The notes under the pieces: generated by a model
What the model was told of the DNA's origin: nothing
What the model saw: the letters and a program-made list of their open reading frames with translations, nothing else
Databases searched by the model: none
Program-made: the position numbers and the translations under genes
Part shown: one piece after another, positions 1-12,272 of the stretch
How the letters are laid out: every line of letters starts with the position of its first letter
Numbering within the stretch: position 1 is the stretch's first letter
Assembly (NCBI GenBank): GCA_014925825.1
Contig: JACGCK010000013.1
Coordinates: 372,001 to 436,000 of the forward strand
Source of the DNA: Pholiota molesta
Lineage: Eukaryota; Basidiomycota; Agaricomycetes; Agaricales; Strophariaceae
Direction of reading: 5' to 3'
DNA length: 64,000 nucleotides

Positions 1-3000
1 GCTCAATGTCATCTGCTCTAGGTCTCACTTTCTTCCTCTTGGCGCTCTCAAATTGGCGTGGTAGTTGGCTTCTTCCCACGTCACATTTTGGTGGGGTACG
101 TACCACCATCCATTACATTCGGCGATGAAGCGCACGGCTGGTCGTGTGCCAGAGTCAGCTGCTTGTTGGATCCATTTATCTGATGACATTTTCTTTGAAT
201 AGCTGCATTGGTGGAGTGGGCGCGTTTCTCATAGAAACAGGGTACGTACATTCTCAGTATTACTTCTTGCCGCGTCAACTTGTCGGATACGTGCTCCGAA
301 CCCGTGCTCCGAACCCTGAACGGCTTTACCCTTTGCCTAGGGGGCATGCGCACACATCTTTCTTATGTTGTAACAAACTTCTGATGTGACAGACAGCTAA
401 TTGTTTTCTTACCACAGCTTGACTGTTAGTATGCGGATCTCGGATGATGACTTCGATTTTACGTGGAAGACATTCGAAATCATGTTTTTCGACAGTCACA
501 ATCTCATACTTTGGACTATTCCTCTGTTACTTGCTATCCTTCTCAGGCTGATCACGCACAAGTTTCACCATCAACTCATCTTTCCAGCTTGTAAGGCTTA
601 CGTTTCGTATTCTCCAGGCCGTGTTGACTGATTTATTTCATGTTTATTTCAGATTTTATCATTATTCCCATTATATTCTACATTGTGGTCTTCGCTGCTA
701 GACTTGACCTTGGAGACCTCCGTCGCGCAGGTTGGTTATTTGATATGAGCTCTTCTGCCGAAGAGCCTTGGTACACATTCTACAACTATTTTGGTTTGTA
801 TTTCTTTATAACGGAGTAAAAATGCCGCTGATACTCGACGTCTTCGTAGACTTCAGCTTGATAAGCTATAGCGCTTTATGGTCAACTTTGCCTACTCAAT
901 TTGCTTTGTAAGTAGGCTCATGGATCCAACGATGCGACTACTCACTCTACTTTACCACAGGCTATTTTTCAACATTTTGCATCCTCCTCTTAACGTCCCT
1001 GCTCTTTGTGAGTTCTACGTGTAACAATTCAGTTTGGTTTAATAACCAGCCTTTAGCTGTGTCTCTGAACAACGATGTCGACACAAATAAAGAACTTGTT
1101 GCCCATGGCTATTCAAATCTCCTCGCTGGTTTTATTGGTACCGTGTAGGTGTTCTCTAGAAAATGTGGAGATTTACAAACTGAAGACTGAATTATCGAGT
1201 CCTAATTATCTCGTCTATGTGAACACCCTACTGTAGGTCATCCAGTCGCCTTCAATGTTTCGACAAAATTAATGATGTTGTTTTTCTAGGTTTTATCGCG
1301 TTGGGGGTGACAACCGTATTGCTGGATTCATGCTCGCTGTCGCTACTGTTGTCTTGCTCGTTATTGGCTCTGGTCCTATTGCGTTCATCCGTGCGTTTTG
1401 TTCTTTTGTCGCGCACTGTTAATCAATTGTCTCAATTCACACTCGCACAGCTGTTATGGTTGTTGCTTCTCTAATTTTCGTTTTGGGGATTGATCTAGTC
1501 AAGGAAGCGTTATGGGACAATCGTCATCGCGTCACTCGGTCGGTCTCCTTGTTCAGCGGTTGAACACGTTCTGAAGCAAATATGTTACAGTTCTGAGTAC
1601 ATCACTATTGTCAGTATAATGGTCTGTATGACGGTCTGGGACTTCGTCATTGGAGTTTTGTTTGGCATCATCGTTTGCTGTAAGGCCCTAACTCTCTCGT
1701 GACGCTACTTATATAAAGCCCATTTACTGATGGCACTGTCATTTAGGCTTCTTCTTTGTGGTCCAGAATTCCCAATTGCGCAGCATACGAGCTATCTATA
1801 CTGGAGATCTAGCCATGTCGGCGGTACGCCGACCAAGTCTCCAACGCGCATATATCCGAGAAGTTTCGAAGCAGACCACCATTCTCCGTCTACAAGGTGT
1901 GTCGACTCCTTTTAGCTTGAAGTTTTTTCTGAACTATTTGTTCAAGGCTTCCTGTTTTTCGGCACCATTACACATGTCGAAGAATCTATACGCAAGCTGT
2001 TAGAAGCGCCTTACTGGCACCAGCGTCCAATTCAGTTCCTTGTAGTGGATCTATCTCTGGTCGGCGGAATTGATATGTCAGCTGCTGAAGCCTTCGTGCG
2101 CATACATCGTCTATTGGAGGCTAAACGAATTACGCTCGTGTTCTGTGGATTCTCAGCTGATTCAACTGTTGGAAGAGCTTTACGGAGTGTTGAAGTCCTA
2201 GGAGCAAGGGGTGTTGAGTTGTTTGGGACGTTCAGCGATGCTATGGAATGTAAGTTGCTCTAACGTTCGTCCGTACACAACTTTCGAGGAGCTCATCAAT
2301 TTGCGTGTTTCAGGGACAGAAAATGCGTATCTACGTGCTTGGTTCCAATCGCAAAAGATAGAAGTGTCTTCGAATACGCTATGTACGTCGTCAATCTTCA
2401 AGTCTACACCTTTGAGTCTCATTCCATCTAGCTGTTCCTAACCGAGCCGATCCAAACATCGAGTATAGCCATCTAGTTGGATCCTTTGTTCGCTCTCCTC
2501 GCAGATCTCACATACGCGATGCTGGTGATCGAACTATCGCAACAGGTCAGCTATGCTACTGTTATGAGAGACATCGTCAACCAGCTAAATAACCAATTAT
2601 TTCATTCAACAGAAGTTTCAATACAACCTCATCCAGACATTAACCTTGAGCCCCTCAACACATTGGCCAAAGCATTTTCTTCGTATGGTAACATCGACAC
2701 ATTGTTCTTCCAGCCGATAAGCAATTATCTCGAGCGCATCTCCGTTGCGGAAGGACATATTCTGTGGAATTCCGGAGACCCTGCTGACGGGCTCTATATC
2801 ATCGAATCTGGTGTTCTGCGTGCTGTCTATCAGTTTGCCAATCCTACACAGCACTTCGAGGAATCGATGGTTGCAGGTGCTCTCGCTGGAGAAATGTCTG
2901 CGCTGTCAGATTCACCAAGAAATGCAACGGTCGTGGCCGAGGCCCCGTCTGTGCTCTGGAAATTGAGCAACCAAAATATTCAACGGTTGCAGACCGAAGA

Positions 3001-3161
3001 GCCCGAGTTATCAAGGGTTTTTATGCAACTCGTTTTGAAGGGTACGCATACATCTGATTTTAAGCCGATATTCCATTACTTATTTCATTTATTTCATTTA
3101 TTTCATAGCCGCAAAATTAGATTACGATATCTTGCTCTCAGCTATCGCGTCAAGGCAATAA
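1..3161 (+). CDS. SulP-family transporter with STAS and cyclic-nucleotide-binding-like domains (5' end missing)
   Basis: Anion/amino-acid transporter of the SulP fold, of the fungal group that includes yeast Ygr125w/Vsb1 (vacuolar basic amino acid transport by family knowledge). The first codons lie before the window. About 14 exons can be joined: [14 protein letters not shown], then [13 protein letters not shown] after an intron ending near 202, intron 242-417, exon 418-590 ([19 protein letters not shown]), intron 591-652, intron 794-849, and so on. The membrane half ends near 1.7 kb. A STAS domain follows at about 1.9-2.25 kb ([20 protein letters not shown]). The C-terminus at 2.6-3.05 kb reads as a cNMP-binding fold ([20 protein letters not shown]). 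The last exon ends LLSAIASRQ, stop at 3161. The final intron carries a TTTCATTTA tandem run. Two single-base losses near 40 and 53 break the first visible exon. Substrate is inferred only from family. Confidence 0.9.
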
Positions 3162-3669
3162 TTATCCTTATACTTTATACCCTCTAAGTTATTCATTGTC
3201 AAACATCGGTCTTGGATTCTTTGCATCGCTTTTATGTTTACGAACACTATTACGCTGACCTGCATATCCCTATTATTGTCTTTCCGTTTTACATTTTGTG
3301 GAATCTGCACACCTTGTAGATAAAAATTTCATTGTAGGATTCATGTATCCTTTATTTCTTCCCATCGTTCAATGACACCAGCTGTCAGGAACAGAAAATG
3401 TATCCTTGCTCTTTTTTTACTTCAAGCGTAGTGCGTTCACCCAAGGTTTGCTTGCCCATGATAGCGGCATAAGCTTATTTCGTTGTGACAGTGTTTAGGC
3501 GACCCTGCCCCCACATCGTATTGGATTTCTTAGCACGGCAGCTATTGTCGCGTTAGATTTAACATAAATCATTAGTTCGAAGCTCGAACTATCAACCACG
3601 AAGATCTTGATCAAACGATCGATATCGATGAAGTCCCAATGGAAACTCGATATTCAATATGCAGAAACC
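3162..3669. other. Intergenic spacer, nothing recognised
   Basis: AT-rich spacer between the stop of the SulP gene and the next conserved reading frame. No ORF with recognisable content, no tRNA and no clear repeat were seen. It must hold the promoter of the gene starting at 3670. Confidence 0.5.
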
Positions 3670-4746
3670 ATGGAAAATCATCCATTCGGCATCGCTCTCT
3701 ATCGACCACCATCTTCCTCAGAGGTCAAACCTGGCATAATTGGCTACTTCGACGAGTTTGGATCCTGGAATACAATCGCAGATCTTGCAGATCAGGACGA
3801 TCTTCTGCAGAAAAGCCTGAGCCCTGCAGAGGAGTTGGTGAAAGCTCCTACTGATAAGAAATTAAATGGGGCCCAAAGATGTCGTCTAGCATTAGAGCAA
3901 CGAAGGTCGATCTTAAGCTTCCAGCTGTTGTGTATGTGGTCAAATCTCTCTATAAATGGATCTAATCATTGGACATGCGGGCACTGCAGTAATCCAGCTC
4001 CAGGTATTCCGATAACTGCCTCAGCAGTGTATTCTTACCAGATCGATGAAGATGTTGGTTCAATACTGTTAACAAGCGCGCCAGTTAGCCATGAAAGATA
4101 CTGTCGTACGACACCTCTCAAGAATTGGATGAAGCAGAACGCTTCTGTTATCCTGAATCGATGGCGCGATGAGGTGAAAGAGAACGGCATATGGATAGTC
4201 ACCTCAACATTTTCCGCCCAGAAATGTGCGATAAACATGTGGCTGAGAAAGGGAAGGAGTTCAAGGTTGGATTCTCTGCAGATGTCATGAGCATAGCGAA
4301 CGACCTGGGCCTAGCGTAGATTGGTATCGCAGTCACATAGATGAAGGGTGGGGAGAATATACAGGGGAGGTCAGTTGTGCATTCATCTTTGAGTTGGGGT
4401 TTAGTGAAATAAAACTTATTTTAGGGAGACAATAGATGTGTCGTCTTTTTTGGCGGTCTCAAATTCCGCTTCAGTCAAGGCTTTCGCAAGGTATGGATTT
4501 TTTCATGTTAGATGAGAATCTTATTTAGCTCACTTTGCCAATTGTCAGGAGGATTCGAATCCTGTCATTGAAGAAAATAAAGATTATCTAAGAACTAAAT
4601 CTTCAGAACCTGTTGATATCAGGGATATGGAAGCAAACGATGATGAAGAGGCGGAGTATATCATCACTGTTCCAGATCCCGAGAACGATGGCCAAGAGTT
4701 CAAGGTGGACTGCCAGGATTTTGGCGACACGAATGTACCTGAATAA
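3670..4746 (+). CDS. Conserved Agaricomycete protein of unknown function, frame broken three times
   Basis: Starts MENHPFGIALYRPPSSS, a beginning I associate with a family common in mushroom genomes and without an assigned function. I place the start at 3670 because upstream codons look non-conserved. Exon 1 continues to about 3930 and breaks near 3857, where the frame shifts to WGPKMSSSIRATKVDLKL. After an intron, exon 2 gives GIPITASAVYSYQIDEDVG and CAINMW, shifts near 4242 to KGKEFKVGFSADVMSI, and shifts again near 4316 to DWYRSHIDEGWGEYTGE. Two further exons give CVVFFGGLKFRFSQGFRK and an acidic tail ending TNVPE, stop at 4746. Each break needs exactly one missing base and no other stops occur, so it is either a young pseudogene or a real gene with sequencing errors. 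It lies tail-to-tail with the RhoGEF gene, 157 bp away. Confidence 0.6.
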
Positions 4747-4903
4747 GTTTCAGCTACTACTGATAACACATCCATAGAACATCCTCATAGAAGCAAACTT
4801 GATGAAGAATTGCTCGAGAACAATCGAAGTGAAAACCTTTGAATCATTGATGATTTGGATGGGCATTAGACAGTTTGCGATATACAAGAAAGATAAATTA
4901 CAT

Positions 4904-7900
4904 TCATATATTGGCCGATTCATCGTCGTCAGAGAGCAACGAATCCTGGCGTTGGAATTCGCGGAAGACTTGTTGATATCGAAGAGACCACCACCCGCGC
5001 TCCTCTCTCTCATCGCCTAGGAACGTACTATCTGCCCCACCGCGCATGTCCGGATATGTACCTGAAGGACTTCGAGGGATGGGCAGGCCAGAAGCAACCA
5101 AGGAAGACACAGCTACATGGGTGTCGAGCGTCCGATCAGAAGACCTAAAAAAGTCGTCCGAACAGTCGCCTCCAAGAAATGTGAGTTTCCGCAATGTCGT
5201 TTTGCAGCATTTGCGAAAGGCCAAGAGCCATGCTTGCTCAGATGAATCGCCGCCACCCGAATTATCAAGATTCTGCATAGATTGTTCATTGGGTGTTCGA
5301 AGCAGCAAAAGGTCCACAGTGCGAAAAGCAGTTGTTCGGAAATCTGGAGTCTCGTTCAACTGGTCGAGATCGAGAGTCATAGATTCCAGCGATAGAATGA
5401 TCCCTTGAAAATTTCAACAACCCGAAGGACGGTTTCATCGTATGAAAAGAAAGCAACGCACCCTCTTTACGGTGGGTCTGAATCTGGGCAATGGATAAAG
5501 GACGGAAGGTGCCCAAGTCCTTCGATAGAATCCAACAAGGCTCCTTTCCTTGTGTCTGACTAGGTTGAGCTAGCAATACCAGATCGTTGAAGATGAAAGC
5601 ATGAACAGAAACAGTTCTCAAAGACGAGGGCGATTCACGCGCAGGCTCAGTCAGTTCGATCACGGAAAGGGCAGCAGCTAGCGGTGATTTATGCGCAGAC
5701 CGCTTGCGAAGAGGTAGCCGAGAAAACCAGGAACCAGCAGAAGACTTGACCGGGGTCGACGTTGCGGGGATATTCGAGCCAAAAGAGCTTCCAGTCGACG
5801 TAGATTTGACAGAGTCAGACCTTTCGAAGATGGTACTAGAAGAAGTACTTAGAGCATCGAGCAGTTTAGAGACTCTTTTCGTTCGATTAGCCTCCCTTTG
5901 CTGCAGCCGAAACTCAGAGCTTTTGAATTCTTCCGACGAAGTAACAAGACCCGAGACAACCAGAGCCAGAATGCCAGAATGCAGAAGCCGCCGTTGCCGA
6001 GTAGCGAGTTCGTTAGGAGACGGAAGGCCTTGTATGCGCGAAGAGAATTCCTTTAGCAGATTATACTCATCCTCGCGTATCTTGACCTCGGTCATGACCC
6101 GAATTACCATATCAGTAGATCGGGAAAGAGAGAAACTAGACAAGTAGTCTTGATGTTCTTTCGGCGTCAGATCAAGCAACCGCTATATAGAGGTAGTCAG
6201 CATCGACTATATTTTATGAAAGGAATATCTGCAAAAAGGCATACTGCAAAAAGATCCTGATATGCTGCAAGGCGATTGACAGGCAGCATGAGCAACCTAT
6301 CGAAGGTCCACCCTTCACATTCTGCGGAGCGCTGCTGGATGTTGATGAACTGGCCCAGATCATCCTTAGGATTCTTCGTCAACGACCTAATCTCCAGCGA
6401 TACATCCGTCAGGCGAACAAGGTACGGCTGATACACCTCGACCTTGAGCACGAAGCACCTCAGCAACTCCGACACGCGATCCGTCGCCGGCGACATTGTG
6501 TCGCGCGCCAGACACAGGGACGCGTAGACCTGCTCGTGCAGATTCACGATATCGTCGAACCAGTCCAGCAGTTTTGCGACATTGGGCGGCACGCCTGCGA
6601 TCCAGGAGCGGCTGTTCTGCGCGCGGAGGGGGAGGATGAAGACTTGCATGCAGATGTGGAAAAGACGCAGGAGTTCTTCCTCCGATTCGAAAATTTCTTG
6701 GATGACGGCTTCTCGAGTTTGGGGTGTTTCATAAGCAGGAGGGCATGACTCTCTAGTGTGATGAGTGGTCGTCTTGTCCATTGTGGGGCCGCTGTACGAA
6801 TTTTGTACCAGAGTATCGGGCTCAGTCCAGGTAGCATCTGGAATGTGTTCGTCGTATACAGATGACACCGTCGGAGAAATGATGCTCAATCGCGGAGTGT
6901 TCGCATACATGCGCTAGAATAAGTTCAGATATGAGCACATGCGCGTTTCATGTATAAAAACAGAAGAAAAAACTACCTGTCGTTCCTCATTCCGCTTGAT
7001 GTCCTTTTCATTCTTTTTATAGTCCATGGCCTTGAATATACTCTCGGCATCCACACTCAACTCCTCACTTTCCTCTTCCTGCCACATTGTCCTATTCAAC
7101 GACGACGCCTCGCTCTCCGTGTGCGAAAACCCCGTCTCACCCAGCGCCTTCTTCAGAACCTCGTCTGAATCGGAGGGAGGGATACCGAATGCCATTCGCT
7201 CGCGAGCCGCAGCGAATCTATAACCATCAACGATGGCCGAGGCTTCTGTGCGATGTTTATGTTTGCCCAGACGACCACGAAGAGACTCGTCGTTGTAAAC
7301 TCGAGAAGCAGGAGGAGAAGGCGAGGGGCGCCTTGCCTTGGAGCTGGAGGACTGTGCCTCATGCCGCATAGAAGGCGGATGACGAGGAGAGGAAACAGGC
7401 ATGGGCGGCGGTATCGCCGCCGCTGCTTCCTTGCGGCCGGCAGGAGGTGGCAGTTTGTTGAACGAATGCCGACTCTTGATGAGGTCCCGCAAGTTAGGTG
7501 GAAACATGCGCGAGGTCCGAGGCGACGGCGGGCGCTCGCGCTGGCACGCGGACTGCGGCCGGCGAGACACGATGGGCACTGCACCGTCGCTGGACTCGTC
7601 CTCTGGGGGGAATCTAGGCTCGCAGCTCGAGCTTCGTCTTCTGGCGTCCTTGGGTTTGGAATGACGGATGGAATAGCCCTCGCGTTCGGATTCTGTGTCT
7701 TCTTCTTCTTCTTCCATGCTCAGGACGGAAGGGGAATAGGTTGGAGAGGAATTCCGAATTTTTTGTTGTTGAGGAGAATGATGCCGCTCGCCGCGGAGTT
7801 TGGTGCTCCAGGTATCTGGTGGTATTTTGAGAACACCTTGAAAATGATCTGCATGGTTGGTGAACGAGCCTTGCCCTCGACCACGGTTATCGATTTCAGC

Positions 7901-9199
7901 CTCATCGCCTCCATAGCTTCTTTGTGGAAGATAGTTATTGGCCTCATCTGAGTAATAGGAACTTGCTGACTCCGAGCCTGGCAACGAAAACCGAAGCGTC
8001 TTCTCAGGTGTATTTGAACGGGCATCGCTTGGCCGGGGCGTTCGTGGCGAAGCATTATGGGACAAAGAAAGGCCGAGGCCGACAGCGGGCCTTTCATGGT
8101 GTATAGCCGTATGCGCATTATTATTGAAATACTCGTTTCTGGAGTCAACGTCACTTTCTGAGCTCGACAGTGAAATCGCGGCGTTGGCGACAGTCAATTT
8201 TCGCCGATTTCGCAGGTCTTCTTCATAACGTCGTTCCAGGTCGGAATCTTCAAGTGCAGGTGGGTCTTCATTATAGTATCGGGTTCGCGGACGCGGAATG
8301 TTGGACTGAAAAGATTTCTTCGAAGATAGGTGAGGCGTATGTTCAGCTTCCTTCTTCTCAGTGCTTCCAGTCTCCTGGATCCCATGTCAGTGATAAAGAG
8401 AGATAATTGGACGTGAAGGACGTACTTTCCGGGAACTAGCTTTGCTGCTATTGAATGGGGATTTTAGAGTCCCTGAGCATTTACGACTCAGTAGACTTTT
8501 CATGCTCCTCAAAGACGAACCCGCCATGGAAGGAGATGCAATAGGAGTAACGGAGGATTTCGGCGATGCTGAGGCTGATATTGGAGATCGAAAGGAAGAT
8601 TTTAGAGCAGATTTTACCGGGGCCTTCAATCGCGAAGTAGTCGGCGTTGACTGTTCTGAATAAATATTGAGCGATATTGCCATATCGTTGTTTCGAGGAG
8701 AATATATCTGCGAACGTGAATCCTTGGGCATTGCAGCTAGAGTTGAATTGGGAGAGTTTCGACGACTCTGGCTTCTCGACGCTCGTTTGTCTGTTTCCCC
8801 ACCGGATTTGTACTGAGAGGAACTCGAAGGCGTGCACGTCATCCGATGTATGGTGTCTCGCAGAGAAGGTAGAAGCTGGGTCTCCAAGTTTGGAATTCCC
8901 GACTGCGCGTTATGTCTCTGATGCGCCTCGCGTATCGCCAGGTTGAGCGATGATTCCGAATCGGAAGGTTCTGGCTCTGGGTCCCTGAAGTGAGTTCGCT
9001 TCGTGTTTTCGTCTCCTTGCCAGTTTGTTGACGTTCCGCCACCTCTGCGTATGGTACCAGAACCCGGAGAAACGAACCCTCCAGCAGCTGCATAATGTGA
9101 TGGAGGTAAAAATGGCCTTGGTGTCGATTGGGTGGGTGTCGGCGGTAGTGCTGGAGACCGCGACTTGCTAAGCAAGTTGGTTGATCGTGAAGTAGGCAT
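4904..9199 (-). CDS. Rho guanine nucleotide exchange factor (DH-PH)
   Basis: Activates Rho-family GTPases by catalysing GDP release; expected at sites of polar growth. Five exons can be joined exactly: 9199-8426, 8374-6977, 6913-6245, 6182-5462 and 5403-4904, giving 1353 residues. The first ~720 residues are disordered, Ser/Pro-rich and acidic (SSSESDVDSRNE; EEEEEDTESERE). The DH domain starts near residue 788 (TREAVIQEIFESEEELLRLF) and includes CEGWTFDRLLMLPVNRLAAY near its end. A PH-like region follows from about residue 1010 (RRLLHSGILALVVSG; FIFNDLVLLAQPS). The C-terminal EERGWWSLRYQQVFREFQRQ is typical of this basidiomycete RhoGEF type. An apparent double frame change near 5.4 kb is a normal 58-bp intron. 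Head-to-head with the gene at 9648. Confidence 0.85.
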
Positions 9200-9647
9200 G
9201 TCAGGAGAAAAAGCTCCTATGAATGAGCAGGTTTGAACATTTATACAAGGCGAGTGTCTAGTTGATTATGAGTGCTTGAAGATTTCCGAGCTGTTCAACG
9301 TCGGAAGCGGGAGGGAGTCGTTATCGGATTTTGCCGCCAGTTCTGACGTCGACGCGTCGTACTCATCCAAACTTGTTCCATCAGACCCAACCAAAACCCA
9401 ACTCACATATGCCTCCAACTATAATGTGTTTTCTGGGCTCATATGTTGCCGAAGTCTCCATTACAGAATTCTAATAGTTAATGGCGCCCCATTTATATAG
9501 GTCAACACCATGGTTCCTCATGTCGACGTCATGAGACGACTCACAATGGCACAGTGCACATCGTCATATCCTCATAATGTTTCTCGGTATGTTTCATTCT
9601 TCAAAAGAGTTCCTTTCTAACCTTCAACTCTCATAGAATACTCAACC
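9200..9647. promoter_or_regulatory. Shared upstream region of RhoGEF and questin-oxidase-like genes
   Basis: A 448-bp spacer between two head-to-head genes, so it should hold both promoters. I see no strong TATA box or long palindrome. The ORF starting at 9276 has no recognisable content. Confidence 0.4.
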
Positions 9648-11789
9648 ATGTCCATTGCCCCTCTAGAATATCTCTTTCCGGTGCCTTCGTCTTCAAAGTC
9701 AAGCCTATCGCCGTCACACTTCCCCGGTATAACCCCTGAATCGACAGAGACGCTCCAAAACACATTGAAAGACAATCATGTAAGATGGCACATCTTCTTT
9801 AACGAAAAACGCTTTCACAAGTGAGTGCCTTGATATCACCTCCAGGTAAACAATGCTTAACTCTATGCTATTAGCCACGCCGCCCATCGCGCAATAGCTG
9901 CCTGGGCGCTCGGGGCGGAACCTTCGACCATTCTTTCTGGCTACAAGAAAGATTGCGGTTATGAAAAGCCGGCTTTCAAGTCCCCGCACCCTATAGCAGC
10001 TGATAATTTTGAGGAGCACCTAGGAGACGACAAGTATGTTTTCCTACACATGGTCATGTTTACATTGATGATCGAAGTTGTTCGTCTTCAGGTATTATAG
10101 CGCTTATGCCCAATTCTTTTCTGAACGCGTGAGGGAGAGGGGCATCTCAGCGGTCCTGGATGAATTCATTTTTTCTCGCAAAGCAAACGTCGGTACCGGT
10201 GCAAATTCAAGACAGCCGATGATGCTCAGCAGGTTTTTATCCGGCGTTCTGCACCCTTTGATACATACTGGTTATGGCGCCGAGTTTGACCTGCCTGGTA
10301 TGGTCATCGAAGGTAACAATTGTCCTATACACCCCGAAATATATATTCTCAACATTCCTCTGCTTAGGTCTCGCGATGACCGCCGTCACTCTGTGTCCCC
10401 CCCAGTTCTTGACACATCTGGCTCTGTTCGATGAGGATAGCGACACCTTACATCGTCTAGCCCATGATGCCTCCCAAACCATCGACAATGCCCTAAATAC
10501 CACCGCTTCTATGATGGACAAAGTTTTGCCCTCAAATTTGCAACTGACTTCCAATTCCAACACCACTGTTCGTCACAGTATGGCATCGATGCATCAGATG
10601 AAATCCCATGCGCTGAGCATCCTCTCTCGCGTATTGCATGACCGTCGATTCGTGCCTTCCGAAGGAGCCAAGAATGCAGAGAACCCATTCGAAAATACCA
10701 TCAATAAACATGGCAAAGCCCTGGCCGCGTATGTCAAGCAATGGGACATAAATGAGAAAGATATCGATAAGAAGGTCGAAGAGCTTGTCTGGACTGTTTG
10801 CGTCCTATATGGCGTTGCAGGCTGGACCGATGGCAAGGCCCATGCCAATTCAGAGCACAAGGAACACAATTTCAATGCTGATTTCTTCTTGTAAGAATCA
10901 CCTACCTCATACCCCCCACAAATTTCCGGAACTCACCTCATCGCTCATCAGCATGCACCTCGTCACCTCCTCCCTATTCCTGCCCGCGCTCTGCGCCCGC
11001 CTCCAGCCCGCCTCGCAAGTCCGCCTCCTCAAATCCTACTTCTACACCGTCCTCATCTGGGCCGTCGCGCGCGGCCAGCCCGCACTCGACGTCCGCGGCA
11101 TGGTGTCGGAGCTGCAGAACCCCGAGGCCGACTTCCTCCCCGACTCGGTCAAGGCGATGAAGAGCCTCGACCTCTGGATGCGCATCATCGAGGAGGCGCG
11201 CGGCCACCACGACGAGCACGTCACCAAGACGATCCGCGCGCTCGCCGCGTGGGCCGGCGCATTTGGGCTGCGGAAGGCGCGCGCCCGGCTGGGTCAGGGC
11301 GGGATGGAGAAGGACATGGATGAGATGCAGGTCCGGGATATCGCCCGCAATACAGCGGAGAGCCCTGTCCTTGGACTGAGCTTGCAGGATAATAAAGACC
11401 TGAACCCGAAGGCGTGGCGGGACGCCAAAAACGAGTCCGAGTCCGGGGAGGAGACAGCCACGGGCGAAATCAACGCTCAAGGTCCGCGCGATGCAGCAAG
11501 GGCACTCCAGGAAGCGGCATCACTCGATAGCGCCAAGGACTCCAACACACTCCCACCGACCGAGCTTCCGGGGTCGGAGTACCTTGACGGCGGGCTGTTT
11601 TTGCGCATCGCGGTGCTGACGCTCGGCAGGATGGGATGGGACAAGGACGGCGTGAGGAAGAAGCCCAAGTGGGAGCGAAAGGAGGGCCAGAGGGAGGACG
11701 AGGAGTTTTGGGATTTCAAAGGGTTTTTTGACCAGGATAAGAATTATACGGTGAAGGACGTTGAGGAGGATCTTAAGGCGAAGTATTAG
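9648..11789 (+). CDS. Questin-oxidase-like protein (DUF4243 family)
   Basis: Member of the family of questin oxidase, a Baeyer-Villiger-type enzyme opening an anthraquinone ring in ascomycete polyketide pathways; the substrate here is unknown. Starts MSIAPLEYLFPVPSSS. Exon 1 is 9648-9820. Later exons give NHAAHRAIAAWALGAEP, KYYSAYAQFFSERVRERG, then the family hallmark HPLIHTGYGAEFDLPGMVIE spliced to GLAMTAVTLCPPQFLTHLAL. The last exon starts MHLVTSSLFLPALCARL and contains FLRIAVLTLGRMGWDKDGVR before a charged C-terminus ending DLKAKY. The last exon's first half is much more GC-rich than its surroundings. No polyketide synthase or other pathway gene is nearby, so a role in a gene cluster is not supported here. 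Confidence 0.85.
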
Positions 11790-12272
11790 GAATTTGGTGT
11801 CGTCGTAAGTGTACAAATTTGTCTGGCATATACACTGTACAGCATTGTCATAAAATAAAATAAACAGTGCAATGGATCAACAGAGAAACTGCAGTGAAAT
11901 GATTTGGAAATGAAATCCACGGACTATAGGTATTTGGAATGTGAGCTTGAAGTTTCTAATTTGGTCCACATATCCACGGCATGTTCCACCCTGGTTCCAC
12001 GAACATACCGCATCGCCCTGCATCGCCTTGTGGTTCATTTCAGGCATGGCCTTGATAGCGTATGACACACAGTCACACTCGCTCGTTAAACAGAACGTTC
12101 AAACGTTCTTGCTCACCTTCAAAATCAACATTGCATACTTGCAGCAGATCTTCAAATATAGGCTTAGGTGCGTACTATCGTGAGCCGTGGCATGATTCAG
12201 ATGATAGAAGGCTAAGAGCAAAGACTGACATTAGGCGTCGCATCTATCATCAAATTCTAATTCGACATCGAG
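11790..12272. other. Intergenic spacer, nothing recognised
   Basis: 483 bp between the questin-oxidase-like gene and the NACHT gene. Only short overlapping ORFs without recognisable content. It holds the NACHT gene promoter. Confidence 0.5.

Noticed and set aside
5400..5465. Apparent double frameshift in the RhoGEF PH-like region
   Set aside because: A 58-bp intron (donor GTGCGT, acceptor TTTTCAAG) joins KEG to IILSLESMTLDLDQL in frame, so no lesion is needed.
7253..7951. Rightward 232-codon ORF opposite the RhoGEF gene
   Set aside because: Antisense of the RhoGEF low-complexity exon; no independent coding signs.
10974..11480. Leftward 168-codon ORF
   Set aside because: Antisense of the GC-rich last exon of the questin-oxidase-like gene.
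9648..11789. Polyketide gene cluster around the questin-oxidase-like protein
   Set aside because: Neighbours are a RhoGEF and a NACHT NTPase; no synthase, P450, methyltransferase or cluster regulator is present.
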